Source of the DNA: Linum tenue
Lineage: Eukaryota; Streptophyta; Magnoliopsida; Malpighiales; Linaceae
Assembly: GCA_946122785.1 (NCBI GenBank)
Contig: CAMGYJ010000009.1
Span: 4,432,937 to 4,496,936 of the forward strand
DNA: 64,000 nucleotides
Direction of reading: 5' to 3'
In this document: positions 35,895-46,562 of the stretch, piece by piece
Position numbering within the stretch: the first letter of the stretch is position 1
Layout of the letters: every line of letters begins with the position of its first letter
Made by a program: the position numbers and the translations under genes
Notes under the pieces: model-generated
What the model was told of the DNA's origin: nothing
Seen by the model: the letters and a program-made list of their open reading frames with translations, nothing else
Databases searched by the model: none

Positions 35895-38800
35895 TTTTTT
35901 TTTTTTTTTACGAATAGAACTGCTTTTATTCCTTAACCCATCAACGGAAACCAAGTACATTCTTACAACAAAGGAGAAACAAGATCAGCAACAGTCAACC
36001 AATCCGCAGGAAGAGATCCCAAACGCTCATTCCTCGCCACCCAATCAGCAAGACCATTGAGACGCCTGGGGATAAACATCACCTTGATCCAGGGAGCCAA
36101 TTGGAGGAGAGAAATGATACGTGCCAAGATTGGTCGACATTGCCAAGGCCATCGATCAGGAGTAAGCCTTAAGGCGAGGATCAGAATCTGACAATCAGAC
36201 CTGATACACGTCTGGCAAACATCCTGAGATGCCCACAAGACAGCATTAAGAATTGCATAAGCTTCCGCTTGAATAGGATAGGAACAAAAGACTTTCTCAG
36301 CCTTGCCGTCCAACACTTGACCATGGGCATTAGCAATAGTAATCCCATAAGCCGCCTCCTGTGATTCTGCACAAAAAGAACCATCACAGTGCACAATCCT
36401 CTGAACAGAACCAGGCGGTGGTGAAGGATGAGAGCGGGATCTCCTTGGCTGAGATTGCAATGTAGCTGATCTCAAAGAAGTAGGGCGAGAAATGAAATTT
36501 CTTGCTTCCTCAATGGCTTGGAAATCACGATCGGCTAACACTGCTGAAGAGGTCGGGGAAATGACCTTATCCTCAAATAAAAAGCCATTCCTAGCAATCC
36601 ATATGTTCCACAAAATGCACACGCTTCTCTTGATGAAATCCACCGAAAAACTGTCCTTAAGCCTGAAGAACCATTCCGAGAACGAACAGTCCTCCTGCAA
36701 GAGGAAAGAAGAAGGACCCAACTGATCCCACGTAGAGGCAGCATGAGGGCACTTAAAGAAGCAGTGATGGATGGACTCAACATGATGATTGCAGATGGAG
36801 CAAGCAGGGCTAGGAGCACACTTTCGATCAAACAGCCTAGCTTTAGTGGCAATAGCACTCTTTGCAATCTTCCATATAAAGAAGCGCAACTTCGGAGGGA
36901 GAGACAGGGACCAAAGCCATTTCCAGTCTTCACTATTAGGTCGTAGGCCAGTTGATGACGTTAACTGCAAGTGAGGGTCCCTATTATCTCTGAGAGCTCT
37001 GTACGCGGATTTCACCGAGTAAGCTCCTGTATTAGAAAACTTCCATATCCACTTGTCTGCTGCCCCCTGGGGACCAATCGGGATGCGCAGGATATCATCA
37101 ACCACTCCTTCAGGAACCACCTCATACAGGCTCTCCTTCTTCCACTCTCTATCATGTTGATGAATCCAATCGCTCACCTTGGACTGGTTCAGACCTAGAG
37201 AAGACAAGGAAAACGAAGGGGCAGAAAGAAGCCAAGGGTCAGAATTAAACAGGGTATCATTACCTGACATGATACTTTTAACCAAACCCATCTTGAGTTT
37301 TTCTTTTGTGTCGCAGATTCCACTCCAAATCCATGACCCTTTCCTTCCTTTAGAGGCCGAGAAGAAATCCCCATTAACAAAATAAAGCCCTTTGAGAAGC
37401 CGAACCCAAAGAGAATCCGGATTCTCCAAAATCCTCCAAACTTGTTTGCCTATCAAGGCAACATTGAAGAGATGGAAATTTTTAAATCCTAGACCCCCTT
37501 CCTCTTTTGGTTTCTCCAGAGTTCTTGCATCGCACCAATGGATAGATTTCTTCTTCATCGAACCCGCCCAGAAGAACCTCTTCAGCAGCGAATCCATCTT
37601 GTTAGTCAGGGAAAGGGGCAGAAGGAAAATACTCATAAGGTAAGTCGGAATAGCCTGAATCACTGCCTTCAAAAGAATCTCCTTTCCCCCCGGAGATAAG
37701 AGTAAACTCTTCCATGATTCCCCCTTCTTTTCCATCCTTTCAAGTAGGAAAAGAAAAGTTTCCTTCTTAGACCGCCCCCAAACCGAGGGAACTCCCAAGT
37801 ACTTGTCGTGACAAATAGAAGGCGAGAACCCCAGTTTATTTGTGATAATGCCTTTGAGCGCATCCGGCGTGTTCTTACTGAAGAAGATCGAGGACTTATC
37901 GGCATTAATCTCTTGCCCTGTAATTCCTCCATAGTTCATTAGGATCCTCTGAATATGATCGACCTCTTTGACACTTGCTTTTCCAAATATAACAGTATCA
38001 TCGGCAAATAAGCAATGTGAGATCCTAGGACAGTTAGGATTGAGCTTGATACCTTGAACTTCACCCTTTTCAACTGCTTTATCGATCAAGAAAGATAATG
38101 CATTCGACATGAGTATGAACAAGAAAGGAGAGATCGGATCTCCTTGTCGAATACCTCTCGAAGGTTGAAACTTCTCTGTGGGGCTCCCATTCATTAATAA
38201 TGAGAACCTGACAGTTTGCACACAAGATCTTATCCATCCTCTCCATTTATCAGCAAATCCATAAGCAAGAAGGATAGCATCCAAGCACTCCCAATCCACT
38301 AGATCATAAGCTTTACGCATGTCTAATTTTATCATCATGTCCCAATTCCCACTCCTTCTGGTCTTAAAGTGATGGAGGATTTCATGAACGATAATGATGT
38401 TGTCCTGTATTAGTCTACCTCCAGTGAAGGCCGCCTGCATTTCCGAGACAAGTCCAGGCAACCATTTCTTCATTCGGCTTGAGAGAATTTTTGAAATGAC
38501 TTTGTACCGAAAGTTGCAACAACTTATCGGCCTGAACTGTTTAATAGATTCCGGTGATTGGACTTTCGGAATGAGGGCGATGTGGGTATCGTTCCACCCG
38601 TCAGGCATGATTGAAGTCTCAAAGAACACCTGCACTTCCTTACAAAAATCTGGACCAATCTTACCCCAAAAGTTTCGGAAAAAGCTCCCTGCAAACCCAT
38701 CTGGACCGGGTGATTTTGTGGGTCCAAGCTCAAACACAGCTTCTTTAATCTCCTCCACAGTGGGTTCCTTGCAAATATCTAAATTCATTTCTTGTGACAC

Positions 38801-39435
38801 AAGTTGTGGAAAATCCTGAAGAGCGGACAAATCCCTGCCATCAGACTTGGTGAACAGAGTTTTATAGTATTCTTTAACATGAGAATTAATATCTTCAGGC
38901 TGTGAAATAACACCACCATTCTCATCAATCAACCTAACAATCTTGTTCCTCAGCTTCCTGTGAATAGTTGAGGAATGAAAGAAGTTAGTATTCCGGTCTC
39001 CCTCATTAAGCCAGCTGATTCTAGATCGTTGGCTCCAAAACAGTTCTTCATCCTTCCAGATAATAGCCAATTCATTCATCAACAATTTCTCTTCATTGAT
39101 AATTTCCTCAGTACGCTCAAGTGAGAGAATCTCCTCAAGCCTTCTTTGAATCTCATCAGCCCTTTTATTTTGATCTTGAAAAACTTGTTTAGCCCAAATC
39201 CTTAACTCCTTTTCACATTTAGACATTTTCTCTTCACAATTTCCTTCCTCTTCCCATATCCTGTTGACAATATCATGGCACTCTTCTCTCTTTAGCCATC
39301 TTGTATCAAACCGAAATGGAGTTTTGACTCTCTGCTTTACACCTTCCAACTCCACTTTCAGGGGGCTATGATCAGACTCGATAGGCAGCTCATGGATGAC
39401 CCTAGCATTAGAGAAGGTGGAGAACCACTTTCAGG
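35895..39435 (-). mobile_element. 5'-truncated L1-type LINE with near-intact ORF2
   Basis: The minus-strand element ends in a poly(A) tail (the T-run at 35895-35909) and is flanked by GGGTTTTGGT on both sides (35885-35894 and 39436-39445), a 10-bp target duplication. ORF1 and most of the endonuclease are absent; only the endonuclease end survives (FSTFSNARVIHELPIESDHS, about 39425-39365). The reverse transcriptase, zinc finger and RNase H are uninterrupted, so the insertion is probably recent. The 5' end repeats 14 bases of internal sequence. Confidence 0.88.
35963..39355 (-). CDS. LINE reverse transcriptase with zf-RVT and RNase H domains (ORF2 3' part)
   Basis: Uninterrupted frame of about 1130 codons; the first residue is arbitrary because the frame continues upstream into the endonuclease end. 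The reverse transcriptase spans about residues 200-480 with KSPGPDGF at 214-221, the catalytic KLDMRKAYD block at 343-351 and the FADD active site at 450-453. A zf-RVT region rich in Cys/His lies near 815-880. A C-terminal RNase H has acidic residues D991, E1031, D1054 and D1104. This order is that of plant L1-type elements that acquired an RNase H. The protein would copy LINE RNA at a nicked target. It is unlikely to be expressed because the promoter end is missing. Confidence 0.9.
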   Translation of the reverse strand: MELEGVKQRVKTPFRFDTRWLKREECHDIVNRIWEEEGNCEEKMSKCEKELRIWAKQVFQDQNKRADEIQRRLEEILSLERTEEIINEEKLLMNELAIIWKDEELFWSQRSRISWLNEGDRNTNFFHSSTIHRKLRNKIVRLIDENGGVISQPEDINSHVKEYYKTLFTKSDGRDLSALQDFPQLVSQEMNLDICKEPTVEEIKEAVFELGPTKSPGPDGFAGSFFRNFWGKIGPDFCKEVQVFFETSIMPDGWNDTHIALIPKVQSPESIKQFRPISCCNFRYKVISKILSSRMKKWLPGLVSEMQAAFTGGRLIQDNIIIVHEILHHFKTRRSGNWDMMIKLDMRKAYDLVDWECLDAILLAYGFADKWRGWIRSCVQTVRFSLLMNGSPTEKFQPSRGIRQGDPISPFLFILMSNALSFLIDKAVEKGEVQGIKLNPNCPRISHCLFADDTVIFGKASVKEVDHIQRILMNYGGITGQEINADKSSIFFSKNTPDALKGIITNKLGFSPSICHDKYLGVPSVWGRSKKETFLFLLERMEKKGESWKSLLLSPGGKEILLKAVIQAIPTYLMSIFLLPLSLTNKMDSLLKRFFWAGSMKKKSIHWCDARTLEKPKEEGGLGFKNFHLFNVALIGKQVWRILENPDSLWVRLLKGLYFVNGDFFSASKGRKGSWIWSGICDTKEKLKMGLVKSIMSGNDTLFNSDPWLLSAPSFSLSSLGLNQSKVSDWIHQHDREWKKESLYEVVPEGVVDDILRIPIGPQGAADKWIWKFSNTGAYSVKSAYRALRDNRDPHLQLTSSTGLRPNSEDWKWLWSLSLPPKLRFFIWKIAKSAIATKARLFDRKCAPSPACSICNHHVESIHHCFFKCPHAASTWDQLGPSSFLLQEDCSFSEWFFRLKDSFSVDFIKRSVCILWNIWIARNGFLFEDKVISPTSSAVLADRDFQAIEEARNFISRPTSLRSATLQSQPRRSRSHPSPPPGSVQRIVHCDGSFCAESQEAAYGITIANAHGQVLDGKAEKVFCSYPIQAEAYAILNAVLWASQDVCQTCIRSDCQILILALRLTPDRWPWQCRPILARIISLLQLAPWIKVMFIPRRLNGLADWVARNERLGSLPADWLTVADLVSPLL

Positions 39436-39445
39436 GGGTTTTGGT

Positions 39446-40154
39446 GATTTGCTAGCAGTAAGATGGGATACATTTGTAAGCTTGGAAACAAAAAAGGAAA
39501 GAGTTCTGTTATGTTATATACTTTGACGATATCCACATTTTGTTTTTATTTTCTTCCTCTCCTTGGCTCCGGGACAATTAATGGGTTGATTAACATGGAG
39601 TGAATGTCTCTCGAACTCCACTATTTTACAATGTCTATTTTTCTTATAATGGCGATGTAATTTATATAGTAAAAAATTGCCTGAATTTTTTACTATATGG
39701 TTAATATATTTTCAGTTACGTTACAACTCATTTGTTATTGTGTTCTAGATCCAAATATAATAGTAAAATATTATTCTTATCTCGAATTATTTTCAAAACA
39801 TAACGATTAAACTCAATTACGGGATACCCTTGTCTAGTAGGATATGTCGATAGATATTTGTTGAGCAGTATACACACCGAATGCATTTTTACCATTTTAC
39901 GAAACACGTCTGAACTTTTAATGTAACTTTTATTTGTTAGATATTTTCAAATTTAATAATTAATTAATTTAATTCTAATATTTAATTTAATTTAGTTTTT
40001 TTTTATAGAGCGTAGAATTCCTGGATCCTCCACTGAACACAACATGCAACAATAAAACAAGTTCGAGAGATGTGAACGAAAAATTGACTAATGCATAGTA
40101 AGTTTATTAGTTTTGTTGATCATATTGTTCTTTTAGTAGTAAATAATGGGAGTT
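39446..40154. other. Intergenic, no gene recognised
   Basis: AT-rich spacer between the LINE and the inverted-repeat element. Nothing recognised. Confidence 0.45.
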
Positions 40155-40842
40155 GCTAAAGGTCGCCCTTAAAATTGCTAAATGTCGCCCTAAAAAACAT
40201 CAAAGTTACAAATGTAACCTTTTAGCTTCTTTACTCTTCCTTTAGCAAACAAACACCACTTAGTAAAGAAAATAAAACATTTTTCAAAAGAGAGAATCCA
40301 TCATCGTCATTTTGGAATTGGAATCGTCGATATGATGTCTGGATCATGACTAGCGACTCTGAATCGGTAAAGTTCACTAAAAAAATTGAAAAAAAACCAA
40401 AAAAAGCGAACCGTAGCTCATTTGCGGTTGCACCATGGGCCAACCGCAGCTCACTTGCGGTTGCACCATGGGCCAACCGCAGCTCACTTGCGGTTGGTCC
40501 ATGGTGCAACCGCAAATGAGTTGCGGTTGGTCCATGGTGCAACCGCAGCTCACTTGCGGTTCCACCATGGGCCAACCGCAGCTCACTTGCGGTTGCACCA
40601 TGGACCAACCGTAACTTGCCTTAGGTTGAGCATTTTTTTGGAAATTTCGTTAGAGAACGGGCGACGACGACGGCGGGAAAGACGCCGACGAACTGGTGCG
40701 TCGAGAGGGATTCGCGAAGAAGGCAGATGAGGGGTTAGGCATTGTTTGGTTTGTTTAAATTTTGAAATTTTATTGGGGGTATATAAGTCATTTATCATTA
40801 GAGTTAGGGCGACCGTTAGCAATTTTAAGGGCGACATTTAGC
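40155..40842. mobile_element. Inverted-repeat element carrying a 33-bp minisatellite
   Basis: The ends are imperfect inverted repeats of about 40 bases. Each contains two copies of a GCTAAANGTCGCCCT-type motif (left GCTAAAGGTCGCCCTT and GCTAAATGTCGCCCTA; right the inverse). The 688-bp element resembles 28273-29098 in its doubled GCCCTAA termini. No transposase was seen. A target duplication is not clear. Its centre is a regular 33-bp repeat array. Confidence 0.7.
40409..40611. repeat. Perfectly periodic 33-bp palindromic minisatellite
   Basis: AACCG occurs at 40409, 40442, 40475, 40508, 40541, 40574 and 40607, exactly 33 bases apart with no indels. A typical unit contains AACCGCAGCTCACTTGCGGTT (a 7-bp stem and 7-base loop) and a CCATGG palindrome. 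Unit variants differ by a few bases, including orientation-like changes (GGTTGGTCCATGGTGC versus GGTTGCACCATGGGCC). Because 33 is a multiple of three, both strands stay open and encode 11-residue repeats such as HGATASELRLA or HHGPTAAHLRL. Confidence 0.92.
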
Positions 40843-42173
40843 GATTCAGTTTATTGGGATCGACCGATCATTAGTGATTGGATTAAGGAAAGAATTAGAG
40901 ATTGAAGACAGGAAGAACAAAGTTGAGGTTTAGAGATTGAAGAACAGAATTGGACATAATTGGGAGAGAAGGTCGCGACCTTGATAAGGAGAGAAAAAGT
41001 AGATTTAGAGGATAGAAGATTTGGGGATACTTTTAAAAATATTTCTTGATTTATTATTATAACATAATTCCGAAATACATACCTATAGGAGATAGTAAGA
41101 AAAAACTTAATAAGTAAATTAATAAACCTACTAACATTAACACCCCCATAAGTAAATTAATAAGAAAAAATGCTTAGTGAAACACATTCTTGATGGCTTA
41201 CAACCCAAGTGGGTTTCAACTTTCAAGTGCTGTTTCTTGTATTTGGTGTTCATATTTTTGCTTAATTATTTTCCTTAATCTGTATTATGGGGTCGCATGT
41301 GCCAATTCCAAGTGGACAAGGCATCTTTTGTGGACTCCCCAAAACTCACTAATCACGATTAATTAAACTATATTATCTTTGGCAAATGGGCGTGACAAGC
41401 AATGAATAAATACGAGAAGTTAAAACGTTGTAACACGCGACTTTTCTCGTTAAACAAAAAATAATAATAATTATGTTTTATGGACAACTTTTGTCTTTTG
41501 TTTTGTTTGATATTGCTTTGTTTGGACCAATGCAGACAAACACATAATTCAACGAGCTCACTATGATGTAAAATAAAATAAAAAGAGTTTATCACATGGG
41601 GGAAATAAAGACGTGGGAAATGTTGGCAAAAAAACGAGAGAGGTTCGCCAAACAAAAACGTGTGTATATTGTAAATACCGAAATAATTCTCAAGCCTTGT
41701 TTGGATGCATGTGATTGAAGGGTTTGCATTAGTGATGGAAAATGGTTCGGGTCAGGACAGGTTATCTCACGCAGAGTTTGCAACAAGTAGTTTGCATGGT
41801 ATAGTTCGGTACATAATCATCCAATTGGATCGACAATTGGAGAATCAAAATCAAAGGAATACTATACATTGTGTCGATCGTTGTTTTATCGAGTATTCTG
41901 AAAGGACACATTATTTTGATCAAAGTTTCTTATAGGCACCTAATTATTGCTCTCTTATCGAATTGGACCTTAGAACTGTTTGGGCTTATAGGTCTATTGA
42001 TCCTAACACTGGTCCTCAAATACACAAACCAAACGTCTCCTAAGTCTTTGTTTTTTTTTTATCGGGGAGAAAAGGAGGGCGATCCAAACAAACTCGAAGG
42101 GCTACGCGGAGAGCAAAATTCTTTTGCCTGCTTTTGTGTTTCACTCATTCGGAATTTCTTTTAAGGGGTCGTT
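40843..42173. other. Intergenic, no gene recognised
   Basis: AT-rich spacer with no conserved frame. Short open frames near 41368-41935 show no recognised domain. Confidence 0.45.
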
Positions 42174-42487
42174 TGGTAAGCACGTAATCTACCCACGGAT
42201 TTCAAAATTACATGATATATGAGATTCCATTGTTTTTCTTGTTTCGTTTTTGTACAGAAATCATGATATTGGTGTACCATGTAATTCTAGAATTCATGTG
42301 ACCATGATATCTCAAATGCTTTGGGTTTACCCAAAGTATTTGAGATTTCATGCCAAATTATGTAGTTTCTACCATAAACTCATGCAAGCCAAACAAATGC
42401 ATTCTAATATTACATAAGTTCTCACAACTCATCCTACAATATACATGAATTCTTCAAATACATGAATTCTACATTACGTGCTTACCA
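42174..42487. mobile_element. MITE with TGGTAAGCACGTAAT termini
   Basis: TGGTAAGCACGTAAT at the left is inversely repeated as ATTACGTGCTTACCA at the right. The left end is preceded by GGGGTCGTT, a common outer end of such MITEs; the matching outer right end is lost. The interior has a hairpin near 42310-42350 (TCTCAAATGCTTTGGG against CCCAAAGTATTTGAGA). A diverged partial copy lies at 51060-51206. Confidence 0.65.
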
Positions 42488-44249
42488 TGATTGCGTGTTG
42501 TGTGCCTCGCGTCAAAACTCAAAAAGGTGTTAAAATATACATAGGAATTTGTTAGTTGGCAATAATGTTTTTGTAATGGAAAACTGTCTGCCAATTGAGA
42601 TTGTTGTTAAGGTAACGAACTGTTTGTAGTAATAATCCTTTAGTTAAAAATTTTACATCATATATATTAAAACCTACCAGCATATGGTTTGGAAAATACT
42701 TACTCCCATCATTTCCGGATAATTTTAACTAAATTTTTGTGCTATTTTGTGGAAATGTTTCCTAGAATGTCGGATTGAATTTTTTTTTTTTACATAATGT
42801 TTATAAACTGTGAGAAGATGAACAAGATTCGTAGTCCGAAAAATTAATGCATGAAAAATATGGCATATGGATGAACAATTGATAAAATGAAAAGGTCTAA
42901 AATATTGTCGGAATACATAATTGTATGGATTCGGTAGGAATAATTTTACCATCCACAGTTAAGTTAAAAGGGAAATTAAGGAGTTAGGTTGAAATCAGGA
43001 GGGACTGCGGCCTCCCTCAACGTTGAAATATGGGTCAAATTACATGTAAAATTCGTAATGAATTTAGAAAACAAGTAGTCGATAAGGCCTAATTAGCCCC
43101 TCCTTCCCAATTACCACGATTCAAATCAGCTCTCGTTAATTCAGATTGTTGCCTCTGCCACTTCTTCAGAGTGTTGTGTATGAACTCGGTCGTAAGTGAA
43201 TTTTATACGCTCAATCATTGAGCTTAAATTAATAAATTTCAAAGGATTAGCCCTGCAATAAATAAATAAATAAATAAAGGAAAACACTTAACCCTTTCAC
43301 TCTATAATAATGGACTGATCTTTCACTATTCCTTTCGTCGGACACTCACTCGGACTCGTCTCTTTCATCCCCCTCGTTTTCTTTCTTCGCCTAATAAGGC
43401 TTCCCTCCTTTTCTTCCCACAAGAGGAGCCATCGGTTTGGTTTAATTTGGTTTTGTGGCCATTTTGTGTAGCAAATCGCTGTCTTTGTTTGTAAAAAGAA
43501 ACCCCCACATGCTTGTTTGTTTATCGGTCGTGTGTTATCACTTTGGGATGGTTTTTTTTCTTCTTCTACTAATACCACCTTAACACTTTAACTATACAAA
43601 AAAAAAAAAAATATATGTCACTTCTATTACAAAGCATTGGATATAGTAATTGTGGGATGAACTTTCATCTTCGTAAATTGATTCTATAAGAATCAATAAA
43701 GATTACTTGTTAGCATTGATGTGAATGAATAAAATGAAAAATATTGCCATTGCTTCTCGAAAGAAAGATTCGAGCCAAACGATGCTTCTCGCTGCTCTCC
43801 ATGGCGGGGTGTCCCGGTGAAAGAAATAATCAAATTTCCGTCAATCTATTGTTAGTGGAGCCTGCCAGAAATCCTAGTTGTCCTGACAGATGAAGTCACT
43901 CCGATGGCATCCATCGCCAATAGATGCGTGGAGGAGGGTAGTTGTGGTTGAAGAAGGGTGGGAGCCAAAAGAGGTTGGAGGAGGAGGCGCCGAAGATGAA
44001 GATGAGCTGGAGGAGGGGGGCGATCTAGAAGTGGAGAAGATGGAGAGGACAACCTAGGATCCAAGAGGTGTGCTCTTCTTGACAAAGATCTTAACGAGGT
44101 AAAGTAGTGCGACGAGAAATTTGAGTTGGAAGAGGTCTGGGGAGAGGGAGACATGGAGCCTGCAGAGGCAGCTCTGCTACGAAATCGTTAGTGATTTGGA
44201 GGAGAAAGGGGAGAGAGCGCGGTGGCAGAAGGAGGATTGAAGCTCCGGA
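42488..44249. other. Intergenic, includes a purine-rich segment
   Basis: No gene recognised. An (AATA)n run lies at about 43256-43278. The part at 43880-44250 is G/A-rich on the plus strand (GAGGAG-type), unlike its surroundings; its minus-strand frame is Ser/Pro/Leu-rich and matches nothing I know. Confidence 0.4.
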
Positions 44250-44664
44250 GGTGCACTCACTTTTTTGGGTGCATTCAGTGAACTCAACTCTAAAAGTGGT
44301 AATAGTACATGGAATTTTGAATTTTTTTTATTAAATCGAATTTTGAATTTTAATGGGTAGCATTAGTCTAATATGATGATATAATATAGCATCGCAACTA
44401 ATCAATCCATTATCATAACCCCTTAACCTTCAATTTTGAATTCCAATCCAAAATCTCAAATTGTGAACCCTAACCCTAATCATAAATTCCTAAACCCTGA
44501 ATCATTCAAATTAATTAAATCTTGAATGATTTTTGTACAAATTTATGTGTTTCTTGTTCATCAAACCACAAGTGATGACTGATATTGTTTTCATATGAAT
44601 CGCCTTCTCGGAATAATGATTATGAAGCGAGTGCATTGAATGCACCCAAAAAATTGGGTGCACC
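44250..44664. mobile_element. Candidate MITE with GGTGCAC termini
   Basis: GGTGCAC...TTTTTTGGGTGCATTCAGTG at the left is matched by the inverse of CATTGAATGCACCCAAAAAA followed by TTGGGTGCACC at the right, with a small gap. About 415 bp, non-coding and AT-rich inside. No clear target duplication. Confidence 0.5.
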
Positions 44665-45413
44665 GAATACATTAGGTGAAGTTTGGGACATGTCACTATA
44701 CTCTAAGTCTCTAGCCCTTAAAAATTAAAATTTAAGTCTTGTTTCTATAAATCTTAAACACCAAATCCAATTTAGTAACAATAGTTGACGGTCATAATTC
44801 GACAAAATACATCCAGCAAATTAAATGCATCATCTTAGTGTTTAGGGTCTATGATTTAGATAATTAAGACCTAGGGTTCACTCATCAAGGGTTAGGGTGT
44901 ATAATATCATGCCCCAAAATCGTGTTAATTCGAGATCTAATTAACGTTTCTTATCACCCAATTTTTACCTAGTGAATGATGGAACCATCATAAATATACG
45001 CGCACGTCAGAATAATAAATTATAGGGACTAAGTGGTCATTGACCCATAAATTAATAAGAACTGGGTTACTTAGTGTATTTTTTAATTTATAATTTATCA
45101 TTAAAAGGGTGGATTTGAAGCAAACCAATTTCTTGAAAGCATAAGCAATCCATTAAAAAAACAAAATCCCAAGCACAACTACACAGAACAACAACTGAGA
45201 GCTCACTTCTGTATGACCAACCTAAGTACCCCACTTGGGCTTTTGGCCTCTTTATTAATACTAATTAGCATCTACTTTTCTTTTTTTATTTGTTAAACCT
45301 TCTTGAAAAAAAAAAAAAAAAAGAGTTCGTCGGGCATGCATGTGAACATGGCCAGTCTCCCCAAAGTACTTACTTAATATGAAAATTAAGAATACATCTT
45401 AGAGATGACTGAT
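44665..45413. other. Intergenic, no gene recognised
   Basis: AT-rich spacer with nothing recognised. Confidence 0.45.
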
Positions 45414-45421
45414 TTGAACCC

Positions 45422-46089
45422 ATCGGCGGATCCAGTACACAGAACAGCACTGGGCCGATTTTCATTAGAAAATTGAATAGTAAAAAAAACATAATGATTA
45501 TAGTTTTTTCCAATGTAAATTGTACACGACGGTATTTTAATTTAGTGATGCATCAATAATGGAGCCTACATCCATACCAATAGTATACACTGTTTCAAAT
45601 AAAATACTTGAGCAATCGGCGAGAAATTCATCGCTCATTTTGTTGAGCAAATCAGTTCTCACGTGTTTGATTTTTGAAAAGGTTCTCTTTGTAGTAGCTG
45701 TTGAAACGAGCAGCATCAACACTAGAAAAATCAATCGACTAATCAATTGGCATTGTGTGTCAATCCCTGGATCCACCAATTGCTCTAGTAAGTTTTCAAG
45801 GGAACAAACCTCATATTTCTTTTAGTCTTTTACGTTTTAAACTTTTAGAATTTTAGATTTCATTGTTTTTTTATACGCATAATCTTTGGGGCTAAAATTT
45901 AAAGGCTAAATTTAGAGTAGTGATTTGAATATGGTCATCTGAATCATTTTTCTAGTTATACCCAATTTTATTATAAAATCACACTAAGTCGAATGCCTAA
46001 AATCGAAAAATTCATAAGGACTATACTAACTACAGATCCAGAGGAGAGCTGGGCCGGGGCCAGGGGTGGCCACCCCCTGGATCCGCCAC
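45422..46089 (-). mobile_element. Deleted hAT element with transposase remnant
   Basis: The left end carries CGGCGGATCCAG and the right end its inverse CTGGATCCGCC. Flanks are TTGAACCC (45414-45421) and TTGAACCA (46090-46097), an 8-bp duplication with one change. The 668-bp element retains the 3' end of a hAT transposase gene on the minus strand and has lost the rest. Confidence 0.78.
45537..45785 (-). pseudogene. hAT transposase C-terminal dimerisation domain fragment
   Basis: The minus-strand frame includes LVLMLLVSTATTKRTFSKIK and then LLNKMSDEFLADC. This matches the hATC dimerisation region (consensus-like LPVSTATTERAFSAMK and LRN-M-DE-L). No N-terminal DNA-binding or catalytic part is present, so it is a fragment inside the 45422-46089 element. 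Confidence 0.8.
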
Positions 46090-46097
46090 TTGAACCA

Positions 46098-46562
46098 AAA
46101 ACATTGGCTTTGAAGTTTGAACTATAATTTCATTGGTGAAATACATATATTGCCTCTATAATTTTCCTTTATAGTCTAAGTTTGCCTCGATTATTAGAAA
46201 CATTTTTCTAGTTTGAAGTTCATCGCATCGCTTGACCTTTCAGCGATGAAAAAGTTGATCATTGCACCCTACAACGATCCGTATTGATTGCTTTGTCTAA
46301 CAGCGATCAAGTGTTCCACAATGGTTAATCACTTTCCTCTCGAGCAATATTTATGCAGATCGATGCAAAACATGTGTAGATTGAATAAATTTGATAATAA
46401 CTATTGTATTTTGAGAATTTGTTGAAACAACTAATGTACTTTGAGGGGAAATCCGCAAGTTCATTGATTCCTTCTTCTCATTTTGATGTAGTAGTTGTTG
46501 TGATCTTCCATATTTTAAAACTTAAAAGAGAAGGAAAATAATAAAACTTACTATTTAGTATT
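46098..46562. other. Intergenic, no gene recognised
   Basis: AT-rich spacer with no recognised frame or repeat end. Confidence 0.45.

Noticed and set aside
40409..40611. CRISPR array
   Set aside because: Units are contiguous with no unique spacers, in a plant nuclear transposon; it is a minisatellite.
44465..44500. Telomere-like CCCTAA repeats
   Set aside because: Only two adjacent CCCTAA units plus scattered variants; too short to be meaningful.
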